Below are positions 1-4,682 of a DNA stretch of 5,857 nucleotides, piece after piece. This stretch comes from Bacillota bacterium (GTDB taxonomy: Bacteria > Bacillota > Clostridia > Oscillospirales > Ruminococcaceae): assembly GCA_023457175.1 (NCBI GenBank), contig JAEWMM010000256.1:1-5857 (forward strand), in the 5' to 3' direction. The stretch's first letter is position 1, and each line of letters opens with the position of its first letter. The position numbers were made by a program, and so were the translations under genes. The notes below the pieces were generated by a model. The model was not told where the DNA came from. It worked only from the letters and a program-made list of their open reading frames with translations, and did no database searches.

Positions 1-50
1 GTATCCACCATTTCCAGCACGCCGCGATCTAATTTCCCTCGTTGCAACAT
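1..50 (-). CDS. N-terminal fragment of a divergent gene, product unknown
   Basis: The minus strand reads an ATG at 50-48 followed by 15 further open codons (MLQRGKLDRGVLEMVD) before running off the window at base 1. A ribosome binding site GGGTGAT lies at 62-56, five bases before the start. An extended -10 element lies just upstream. The sixteen visible residues are too few to name a family. The pattern of a basic start, then LDRGVLEMV, faintly recalls the start of PadR-type regulators, but that is a guess. The gene diverges from the LysR regulator at 204, so it is the natural candidate for that regulator's target. The alternative is that no gene starts here and a plus-strand gene ends near base 32 instead. 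I prefer the minus-strand start because of its ribosome site and promoter. Confidence 0.5.
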   Translation of the reverse strand, partial: MLQRGKLDRGVLEMVD

Positions 51-55
51 TTTAT

Positions 56-62
56 ATCACCC
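56..62 (-). promoter_or_regulatory. Ribosome binding site of the left divergent gene
   Basis: GGGTGAT on the minus strand matches the GGTGAT part of the consensus AAGGAGGTGATC and ends five bases before the ATG at 50. It is the main reason to believe a gene starts here. Confidence 0.5.
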
Positions 63-69
63 AAGTACT

Positions 70-78
70 ATTTTATCA
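70..78 (-). promoter_or_regulatory. Extended -10 promoter element of the left divergent gene
   Basis: The minus strand reads TGATAAAAT, a TG-n extension followed by TAAAAT (5 of 6 to TATAAT). Nothing resembling TTGACA lies 16-18 bases upstream, where the palindrome at 89-116 sits instead. A weak -35 with a regulator site nearby is typical of activator-dependent promoters, which fits control by the LysR protein encoded next door. Transcription would start near base 63, almost at the ribosome binding site, which is unusually close. Confidence 0.4.
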
Positions 79-88
79 GATACATATG

Positions 89-116
89 AAAAAGCCCAGC
101 ATATGCGGGGCTTTTT
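89..116. terminator. Terminator-like palindrome between the divergent genes
   Basis: AAAAAGCCC (89-97) pairs perfectly with GGGCTTTTT (108-116), and the loop holds a further palindrome GCATATGC (99-106). The A and T runs make it look like a bidirectional intrinsic terminator. Its position is odd because it sits upstream of both predicted transcription starts. It could block antisense readthrough, end an unseen plus-strand transcript from the left, or serve as a second regulator site. Relative to the predicted left-gene start near base 63 it spans about -26 to -53, where LysR activation half-sites usually lie. Confidence 0.5.
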
Positions 117-126
117 CGACAGGCTG

Positions 127-150
127 AGACACAATAAAATTATTGTGTCT
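127..150. promoter_or_regulatory. Perfect 11-bp dyad, probable LysR operator
   Basis: AGACACAATAA (127-137) and TTATTGTGTCT (140-150) are exact reverse complements separated by AA. The site lies in the divergent spacer 54 bases before the LysR start codon. It overlaps the candidate -35 of the LysR promoter, as expected for autorepression, and its centre is about 75 bases upstream of the predicted start of the opposite gene. LysR regulators typically bind an interrupted dyad of the T-N11-A class near -65 of the target. That this dyad is the binding site is inference. The dyad itself is plain in the sequence. Confidence 0.65.
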
Positions 151-171
151 TGCGGTGCAATTTGCTACCAT
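143..171 (+). promoter_or_regulatory. Candidate LysR gene promoter, weak
   Basis: TTGTGT (143-148), a 17-base spacer and TACCAT (166-171) match the sigma-A consensus at 3 of 6 and 4 of 6. The -35 falls inside the right arm of the dyad, so a protein bound there would block polymerase. The match is weak, so the placement is tentative. Confidence 0.3.
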
Positions 172-203
172 CGAAGCATTGGTTTAATAAAGTGGAGGTG
201 CAT

Positions 204-1148
204 ATGCAGGTTAATCAGGAAATTTTTATGCTGGTGGCAGAAGAAATGAGCATCAGCCGCGCCGCTCAGCGGGCTTGTGTCACCCAGCAGTGTGTCAGCG
301 ACCATATCAAGCGCCTTGAGCAGCAGCATCACGTCAAGCTGTTTACCCGCCGCCCGCGCTTTCAGCTGACCGCGGCAGGGCAGACGATGCTGCGCACCCT
401 GCGCAACATGCAGGCGATGGAGCGCGCCATGAACAACGATCTGAGGCGCTGGTCGCAAGGGATAAAGGGGCATTTTACGCTGGGCATTGGCGCCTCCCGT
501 GCGCGGGCGATACTGCCGCTCGTACTGCCCGACTATGCGCAGCATTTCCCAGAGGTGGAGATTGATGTTGTGATGGACGATACCGTTATGCTGACCGACA
601 AGCTGCGGCAGGGCAAGATGGATCTGTTTATCGGGGTAAACGCAGGCCATGACGATGATTTCCGTTTTGAGTCGGTGTGCGATGACGAAATTTGCTTGAT
701 CATCTCAGATAAACTGCTGCGCGAGGCGTTTGGCAATGACAGCCGGCGCGTTTTAGAAGAAAGCATTGATCTGACCCAATGGACGCATGTGCCGTTTTCT
801 CAGAATTTCAGCACCAGCGCCGCCAGCAAAATGCTGCTTGAATTTTTGGCGCGCAGCCATCTGACGCTGAAAATTCCCTATCGCATCAGCGACACGGAGA
901 CTCAGATATCGCTTTGCGCCGCCGGTATGTGCGCCGCCTTTTGTCCGCGGATGCTGCTTCACGGTGTTTGGACGCATAATCTGCATTGCGCGCCTGAACA
1001 GCGGATACACGTCCTTTCCATCAGAGAACTTGAAGAACGGCTGCGAATAGAGGTGGTGTCTCTGAAAGCTGCGGACATGCCCGACTATATGGTTGAGTTC
1101 CTAAAAATATTGTGCCGTCAGGTGCGAAAGACCGCTTTACAGCTGTGA
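204..1148 (+). CDS. LysR-family transcriptional regulator
   Basis: A 314-residue protein, the normal length for a LysR-type regulator. Residues 1-60 form the winged helix-turn-helix, with the typical SISRAAQRACVTQQCVSDHI followed by KRLE, VKLFTRR and LTAAG. Residues 61-88 form the linker helix. Residues 90 to about 305 form the substrate-binding effector domain, opening with FTLGIGAS and containing the family-typical KLRQGKMDLFIGV. The start at 204 is chosen because GGAGG lies at 194-198, five bases upstream, and the family homology begins right after it. The in-frame TTG at 150 would add 18 unrelated residues and lies in the dyad. The gene is alone on its strand and diverges from the partial gene at the left edge. 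Effector and target are unknown: the subfamily cannot be read from sequence alone. Confidence 0.93.
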   Translation: MQVNQEIFMLVAEEMSISRAAQRACVTQQCVSDHIKRLEQQHHVKLFTRRPRFQLTAAGQTMLRTLRNMQAMERAMNNDLRRWSQGIKGHFTLGIGASRARAILPLVLPDYAQHFPEVEIDVVMDDTVMLTDKLRQGKMDLFIGVNAGHDDDFRFESVCDDEICLIISDKLLREAFGNDSRRVLEESIDLTQWTHVPFSQNFSTSAASKMLLEFLARSHLTLKIPYRISDTETQISLCAAGMCAAFCPRMLLHGVWTHNLHCAPEQRIHVLSIRELEERLRIEVVSLKAADMPDYMVEFLKILCRQVRKTALQL

Positions 1149-1275
1149 GGCGGGGGACACCGCCTGCGGTACCGGATACTTTAAATGGCCGGTAAGCGCG
1201 GTATCCCGGGCAGGGCTCATAAAGCTGTCCGTACACGGTATGGCGTTCCCTTACACAACCTGCGCGCCCAACGTC

Positions 1276-1311
1276 CGCAAGGCTTTTCCAGTACCCTTGC
1301 GCCCCGCTTTT
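1276..1311 (+). terminator. Possible weak terminator after lysR
   Basis: CGCAAGG (1276-1282) pairs with CCTTGCG (1295-1301) around a 12-base loop, and TTTT follows at 1308-1311. The T run is short and six bases away from the stem, and the hairpin lies about 130 bases past the LysR stop. It is only a weak candidate. The palindrome at 1600-1643 could end lysR readthrough as well. Confidence 0.25.
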
Positions 1312-1319
1312 AAACCTTA

Positions 1320-1476
1320 ATACTAATCTCCAATAAAACGGCAGCTATCCTGATGAGCCTTTTTCCATCATCCGTCGTTATTCGCTCCGGCGCGCCAGCC
1401 CGTCTGCGTTCTGCCCCCTCCGGACTGACAAAAAATCCCGCGCTAATTATGCTGCTGCTTTATTGGGGATTAGTAT
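1320..1476. mobile_element. MITE-like element with 25-bp terminal inverted repeats
   Basis: The left end TACTAATCTCCAATAAAA continuing with CGGCAGC (1321-1345) and the right end (1451-1475) are reverse complements at 22 of 25 positions. Two of the three mismatches are G-T pairs in a folded single strand. One more A/T pair at each side gives 157 bp in total. The inside (1346-1450) has no open frame of note and no transposase, so any movement would depend on enzymes supplied from elsewhere. If the outer TA of each arm (1321-1322 and 1474-1475) is a target duplication, the element would be CTAATC...GATTAG flanked by TA, as in IS630/Tc1-type elements. No longer target duplication is visible. The family is unassigned. 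Confidence 0.6.
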
Positions 1477-1599
1477 AAAACATGCGGCGTCGGCGCTGCG
1501 TTGTGCCGATAGCCCATACCATTATCTGTACGCCTGATGGCGTGCGCCTCCACTTAGCCCGTGCAGGCGCTCATCCTGCGCCAAAGGCTGTTTGCCGGT

Positions 1600-1643
1600 G
1601 CGCAAAAAGCCCCACCGGATGATACGGCCGGTAGGGCTTGCGC
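1600..1643 (-). terminator. Intrinsic terminator of the chemoreceptor gene
   Basis: On the minus strand AAGCCCTACCGG (1639-1628) pairs with CCGGTGGGGCTT (1618-1607), twelve pairs with one G-T wobble, around a nine-base loop. A run of five T follows the C at 1609, two of them inside the stem. GCGC at both outer edges extends the stem. It lies about 97 bases past the stop codon of the chemoreceptor gene. In the plus direction it is followed only by AGAATTTT, so it may weakly stop lysR transcripts as well. Confidence 0.85.
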
Positions 1644-1735
1644 AGAATTTTGAGCGTGTGACTTGCTTTTAAACCGCTGAGTGAGCTTGGGCCTCAGACC
1701 CGGCGGGGCCGTCTGTATTGCGCCGCGCGGGCCGT

Positions 1736-3889
1736 TTAATATTTGCTGTGCGAGTCCTCGGCAAAGCCGCTGCCCGGGTCAAGCGTTCCGGGTGCGGCGA
1801 AAAATGCGTCGCCGTTGGCTATGTCCCCGTCAACAGCGGACAGCGTAAAGCGGCCGACCTCCCGCTGGAGCGTCTGTGCCTGTGCCGATAACTCCTCGCT
1901 TGCCGCGGAGCTTTGTTCGGCGGTGGCCGCGTTGGTCTGCACCACCGAGCTGACCTGAGCCAGCCCGTCGGTAATTTGCTCGATGGCCAGCGCCTGCTGC
2001 GCGGAAGCGGTGTCGATTTCCTGAATGGACTGCTCCATCAGCTTGGCCTTTGCGGCGACATCCTGCAAAATTTTCACCGTCTCGGCGGATAATTTTTCGC
2101 CTTCTGATATGACCTCGACCGAGTTTTGAATCAGCACGCCGGTCTGTTGGGCCGCCTCAGCCGATTTGGCCGCCAGTGTGCGAACCTCGTCGGCGACTAC
2201 AGCAAAGCCCTTACCGGCCTCTCCGGCTCGGGCCGCCTCAATCGCGGCGTTTAGGGCCAGAATATTGGTCTGAAAGGCGATGTCTTCAATCAGTTTGGTA
2301 ATGTTGGAAATCTTTTCGGAGGCAGCGCCGATTTTGTTCATGGCGTCGTCCAGCAGATGCATGTGCGCGTTGCTGTTTTCAATGCCCTCTCCGGCCTGCG
2401 TCACATATTCCGACGCTTTGATAACGTTGGCGGTGTTCTGCTCCGCCTGAGCGGCTACATCGGCTATCGAGGCGCTCAGCTGCTCAATGCTCGCGGCCTG
2501 TTCGGTGGCGCCCGCCGCCAGCGCCTGCGCACCGCTCGATACTTGCTCAGCACCGGAGCTTACCTGATCGGCCGATATTTTTATGAGGTTCAGCGTGCTG
2601 TTCAAAGCGCTTGAGATGTCTTCAAAGGCATCTTTGATCGGCCTGAATTCGCCCTCATAGTCCTGCTCAAGTGAGATGCACATATTGCCCTGCGCCATTG
2701 ACTTGAGCGTATTGGTAATCTCCTGAATATAGCCGATATAATGGTTAAGCCGGGTCACGGTGCGGTTAAGCGCCTGACCCATCTGACCAATCTCATCTCG
2801 CGTCGTAATCTCCGCCGAGATATCCAGCCTGCCGTCGGCAATCAGATTTGCTGTCTGCGTAAGCCTTTTCATGGGCTGTATGATGCCCCTGGAGATGGAC
2901 AGAATCATGCCCACCAGCACTAAAACCGCAGCGGCGAATATGCACAGGATAATCAGTGTAAGCCGGTTAAATTCCCGATAGAATTCCTTGTCCGGCAGGC
3001 CGGTGGCCACATTCCAGCCGGAAGTGCCAACGGGACATACATAGCCGTGCGTGGCGGTACCCTGAGAGGCATAGTTGAGGCTGCCTTCGGTCGAGGACAA
3101 CAGCGCTGTTTTGATGTTGTCAGACAGAGCGATATCGTTGACATGGAGGTTAACCATCGCACTATCCGGATGATAAATTACCTGTCCTGCGGCCGAGGTC
3201 AGAATATAAAACCCGGTGTCACCAAGCTTGTAGCTGCCTATATCCTCGGTCAGGCCGGCCAACGAGAAGTCATAGCCGATTGCGCCGATCAGCTTTGTGC
3301 CGCCGGGGGCGTAAACCGGCGCGATGACGCTGACCACCTGCAGCTTGGTGGTAAAATCCTCATAGGGCTCGGTCATGATGGTGTCTCCGGCGTCGGTAAG
3401 CTGCTTATACCACGGGCGCTCGGTAACGACATAATTTTCAGCGGTAGAGCCGCTTGCAAGTATAAGCTGGCTGCTGTCGATGTCACAGACCCACACGTCA
3501 ATAATTGCGTGTACGTCCGATTCGCGGCTGGCTGCCAGTGTTTTACTGATATCGGCATATTCCTCCGCATCCCGCACGACACCGCCCGGGTTTAATGCGG
3601 TAAAAAAGCGTCGCAGCTGCGCGCTTTCCGAAAGCTGGCCGGCCCGGCTGCGGTAGTGATCAAAATAGCTTTCAATATCCTTGGCGGCGCTTTGAGACTT
3701 GGCAACCAATTCCCGATCCGTCATTTTTTCAATATTGACGCGCACGAGGCTTAAAGTGGAAATACCCACTGCGGCGGCAGCCAAAAAAACGGGGAGCCCA
3801 ATTAAAAGCAGAATTTTAGCCATAAGGCTTTTGAGGCCCCTTGTCTGCGATATCGATGAGACATGCGAGCTTGCTTGTTTAAACATCAT
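1736..3889 (-). CDS. Methyl-accepting chemotaxis protein with dCache sensor domain
   Basis: A complete 717-residue transmembrane chemoreceptor that would control CheA through CheW. Seen in order: a short basic N-terminus; TM1 (about 24-49); an extracytoplasmic dCache domain (about 50-300); TM2 (about 310-332); HAMP (about 333-385, with the QPMKRLT and RDEIGQM signatures); a second HAMP-like segment (about 386-440, with MAQGN and [12 protein letters not shown]); then the coiled-coil signalling domain (about 440-680). Its hairpin tip contains [20 protein letters not shown] and [12 protein letters not shown] (537-570). The dCache domain carries Y153, R158, W160, Y161, Y176, D178 and D207, spaced as in amino-acid-binding dCache receptors. 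The C-terminus lacks a CheR-tethering pentapeptide. The first of two tandem ATGs is chosen because AAAAGGA (3902-3896) ends six bases before it. The gene stands alone with its own promoter and terminator. Confidence 0.96.
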   Translation of the reverse strand: MMFKQASSHVSSISQTRGLKSLMAKILLLIGLPVFLAAAAVGISTLSLVRVNIEKMTDRELVAKSQSAAKDIESYFDHYRSRAGQLSESAQLRRFFTALNPGGVVRDAEEYADISKTLAASRESDVHAIIDVWVCDIDSSQLILASGSTAENYVVTERPWYKQLTDAGDTIMTEPYEDFTTKLQVVSVIAPVYAPGGTKLIGAIGYDFSLAGLTEDIGSYKLGDTGFYILTSAAGQVIYHPDSAMVNLHVNDIALSDNIKTALLSSTEGSLNYASQGTATHGYVCPVGTSGWNVATGLPDKEFYREFNRLTLIILCIFAAAVLVLVGMILSISRGIIQPMKRLTQTANLIADGRLDISAEITTRDEIGQMGQALNRTVTRLNHYIGYIQEITNTLKSMAQGNMCISLEQDYEGEFRPIKDAFEDISSALNSTLNLIKISADQVSSGAEQVSSGAQALAAGATEQAASIEQLSASIADVAAQAEQNTANVIKASEYVTQAGEGIENSNAHMHLLDDAMNKIGAASEKISNITKLIEDIAFQTNILALNAAIEAARAGEAGKGFAVVADEVRTLAAKSAEAAQQTGVLIQNSVEVISEGEKLSAETVKILQDVAAKAKLMEQSIQEIDTASAQQALAIEQITDGLAQVSSVVQTNAATAEQSSAASEELSAQAQTLQREVGRFTLSAVDGDIANGDAFFAAPGTLDPGSGFAEDSHSKY

Positions 3890-3895
3890 TGTGCG

Positions 3896-3902
3896 TCCTT
3901 TT
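3896..3902 (-). promoter_or_regulatory. Ribosome binding site of the chemoreceptor gene
   Basis: AAAAGGA on the minus strand lies six bases before the first ATG at 3889 and nine before the second. The shorter distance favours the first ATG. Confidence 0.75.
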
Positions 3903-4033
3903 ATTAATTTGAGCTTATGTGAAAATGCGCAGAAAAGCTTTTCCCTTTCGGTGCAACCTCCTTATCAGTATGCCGAATCAAAGGAAATAGCGGGTGACAT
4001 CTTGTTTATCAGGGCCATAAAAACTGTTTTTTC

Positions 4034-4080
4034 GACAAAAAACTATTGCATATATTCTATATTAACACCGTTTTTTTGTC
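4034..4080. repeat. Inverted repeat bracketing the chemoreceptor promoter core
   Basis: GACAAAAAA (4034-4042) and TTTTTTGTC (4072-4080) are perfect inverted repeats of nine bases, 29 bases apart. One arm overlaps the -35 element and the other covers roughly the first transcribed bases, so a dimeric regulator or a looped structure could cover the promoter. The A/T runs lower its information content, so chance is possible. Confidence 0.4.
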
Positions 4081-4082
4081 AA
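4054..4082 (-). promoter_or_regulatory. Sigma-A promoter of the chemoreceptor gene
   Basis: The minus strand reads a perfect TTGACA (4082-4077), a 17-base spacer and TAGAAT (4059-4054, 5 of 6). Transcription should start near 4047, giving a leader of about 158 bases. Many chemoreceptor genes in flagellated Firmicutes use sigma-D. I see no well-spaced sigma-D promoter here, so housekeeping control is the better reading. Confidence 0.75.
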
Positions 4083-4206
4083 ACATCACCTATATAGGAT
4101 TTTTATTGAAATCATAGCAATTTCTTGCAGGAATTCCGCCAAAATTAAGAATTATGATGATTTTTGCGTTGTTTTAGTTTTTATAAGATAAATATTTTTT
4201 TTGATA

Positions 4207-4235
4207 TTGCCATTTTCATCTTATGAAAGTATAGT
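4207..4235 (+). promoter_or_regulatory. Sigma-A promoter of the REC-GGDEF-EAL gene
   Basis: TTGCCA (4207-4212, 5 of 6), a 17-base spacer and TATAGT (4230-4235, 5 of 6) make the best plus-strand promoter in the spacer. Transcription should start near 4242, which implies a leader of about 440 bases. A perfect TATAAT at 4293-4298 has no matching -35 and is a less likely alternative. Confidence 0.6.
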
Positions 4236-4293
4236 GAGAAGGCCATGTGCTTTGAGAGGAGCAGACTTTTCTATATAAAAGATCCGTATTAGT

Positions 4294-4310
4294 ATAATAT
4301 TGGATATTAT
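4294..4310. repeat. 7-bp AT-rich dyad
   Basis: ATAATAT (4294-4300) and ATATTAT (4304-4310) are perfect inverted repeats around TGG. The left arm overlaps a TATAAT hexamer (4293-4298). It could be an operator or simply low-complexity AT sequence. Confidence 0.3.
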
Positions 4311-4360
4311 TCTTATATTTTATTTGATAATGTGGAAAGAATTTGGTAAAATGATGATAA

Positions 4361-4373
4361 GAGTATTATACTC
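4361..4373. repeat. 13-base palindrome GAGTATTATACTC
   Basis: GAGTAT and ATACTC flank a single T, a perfect odd-length palindrome at the junction between the AT-rich and GC-richer halves of the spacer. No T run follows, so it is not a plus-strand terminator. An operator is possible. Confidence 0.3.
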
Positions 4374-4380
4374 AAAAATG

Positions 4381-4670
4381 TTGCGCCCTCATGATATCGG
4401 CGAAAGCAGGTACGGCACCTTTTGATTACAAAGGCACATATCGTATTTATACGCGGCACGGATTAAGACGCTATAAAAATAGCGACGCTGTTTTGCCGCC
4501 GACAAGGCCGGCGACTCGGGCGAACGCCCGGCAAGGAGGATAACGCCGCCAAAAGGCAAAACAAAACGTCAGGTTTTATGTGTTTTCAGTTCGTGTTTGG
4601 TATTAAACCTGAGATAGCAATAAGAGCCCGAAGCGGTCGCATAAGACGGTTTGCGCTTTCGTTGGTTAAA
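4381..4670 (+). ncRNA. Structured leader RNA of the REC-GGDEF-EAL gene, class unknown
   Basis: Several hairpins follow one another: CGTATTTATACG (4442-4453); CGCTAT-AAAA-ATAGCG (4469-4484); a nine-pair long-range stem TGTTTTGCC (4489-4497) with GGCAAAACA (4555-4563) enclosing GCCG/CGGC (4498-4501 with 4509-4512) and CGGGC-GAAC-GCCCG (4517-4530); TCAGGTTT (4569-4576) with AAACCTGA (4605-4612); and CGAAGCG with CGCTTTCG (4629-4661), just before the ribosome site. The enclosed pair of hairpins makes a three-way junction. I could not match it to the conserved cores of c-di-GMP-I, c-di-GMP-II, glycine, ZTP, guanidine-I, cobalamin or fluoride riboswitches. Folding is by eye only. Confidence 0.35.
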
Positions 4671-4680
4671 GGGAGGGTGA
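4671..4680 (+). promoter_or_regulatory. Ribosome binding site of the REC-GGDEF-EAL gene
   Basis: GGGAGGGTGA places a GGAGG core (4672-4676) six bases before the ATG at 4683. This decides the start over the in-frame ATG at codon 6. The leader hairpin 4629-4661 ends ten bases before it, so its folding could influence access. Confidence 0.85.
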
Positions 4681-4682
4681 AT

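Larger units (their letters stand above)
1149..1735. other. Intergenic region between convergent lysR and chemoreceptor genes
   Basis: A 587-base region with no supportable gene. In order it contains: a GC hairpin right after the LysR stop (AGGCGG 1148-1153 with CCGCCT 1160-1165); a bulged hairpin (1172-1179 with 1201-1209); a small hairpin CGCAAGG/CCTTGCG (1276-1301) followed by TTTT at 1308; the MITE-like element; and the terminator of the chemoreceptor gene. A further hairpin lies just past the chemoreceptor stop (CAGAC 1695-1699 with GTCTG 1711-1715). An 11-base direct repeat GCTTTTAAACC occurs at 1306-1316 and 1665-1675. Confidence 0.7.
3890..4682. other. Long divergent spacer between chemoreceptor and c-di-GMP genes
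   Basis: A 793-base region without a supportable gene. Bases from about 3900 to 4380 are strongly AT-rich and hold one promoter facing each way plus several palindromes (4034-4080, 4294-4310, 4361-4373). Bases from about 4381 to 4670 return to a higher GC content and are packed with hairpins. This half would form most of the leader RNA of the right-hand gene. The chemoreceptor leader on the minus strand would be about 158 bases long and contains a GAAAAGCTTTTC palindrome (3932-3943). Confidence 0.75.

Noticed and set aside
150..203. TTG at 150 as an upstream start of the LysR gene
   Set aside because: It lies in the dyad, has no ribosome binding site, and adds 18 residues without family resemblance. 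ATG 204 has a well-placed GGAGG.
165..650. Open frame of 161 residues on the minus strand
   Set aside because: It is antisense to the clear LysR gene and reads as basic, His/Arg/Leu-rich shadow sequence without a domain.
1185..1313. Small plus-strand open frame of 42 codons after lysR
   Set aside because: There is no ribosome binding site, the composition is basic and unstructured, and it resembles random translation of a GC-rich spacer.
3047..3595. Open frame of 182 residues on the plus strand
   Set aside because: It is fully antisense to the dCache domain of the chemoreceptor and shows no family features.
3965..4018. 17-residue minus-strand upstream open frame in the chemoreceptor leader
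   Set aside because: It has an ATG and a stop but no ribosome binding site before the ATG, and no repeated codons that would suggest attenuation.
4394..4401. GCCGATAT on the minus strand as a sigma-D -10 element for the chemoreceptor
   Set aside because: The nearest AAAA is 18 bases away instead of about 15, it is about 500 bases from the gene, and GCCGATA also occurs by chance inside coding sequence here. The TTGACA/TAGAAT promoter is much better.
4393..4420. Group II intron domain V remnant, suggested by GAAAG and GTACGG
   Set aside because: The required long stem with the AGC or CGC triad does not form, and no intron-encoded protein is nearby.
4381..4563. Known c-di-GMP riboswitch in the leader
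   Set aside because: The expected GEMM core elements such as the GAAA-loop hairpin next to GACGCAAAGCC, and the class II core, are not present by eye.
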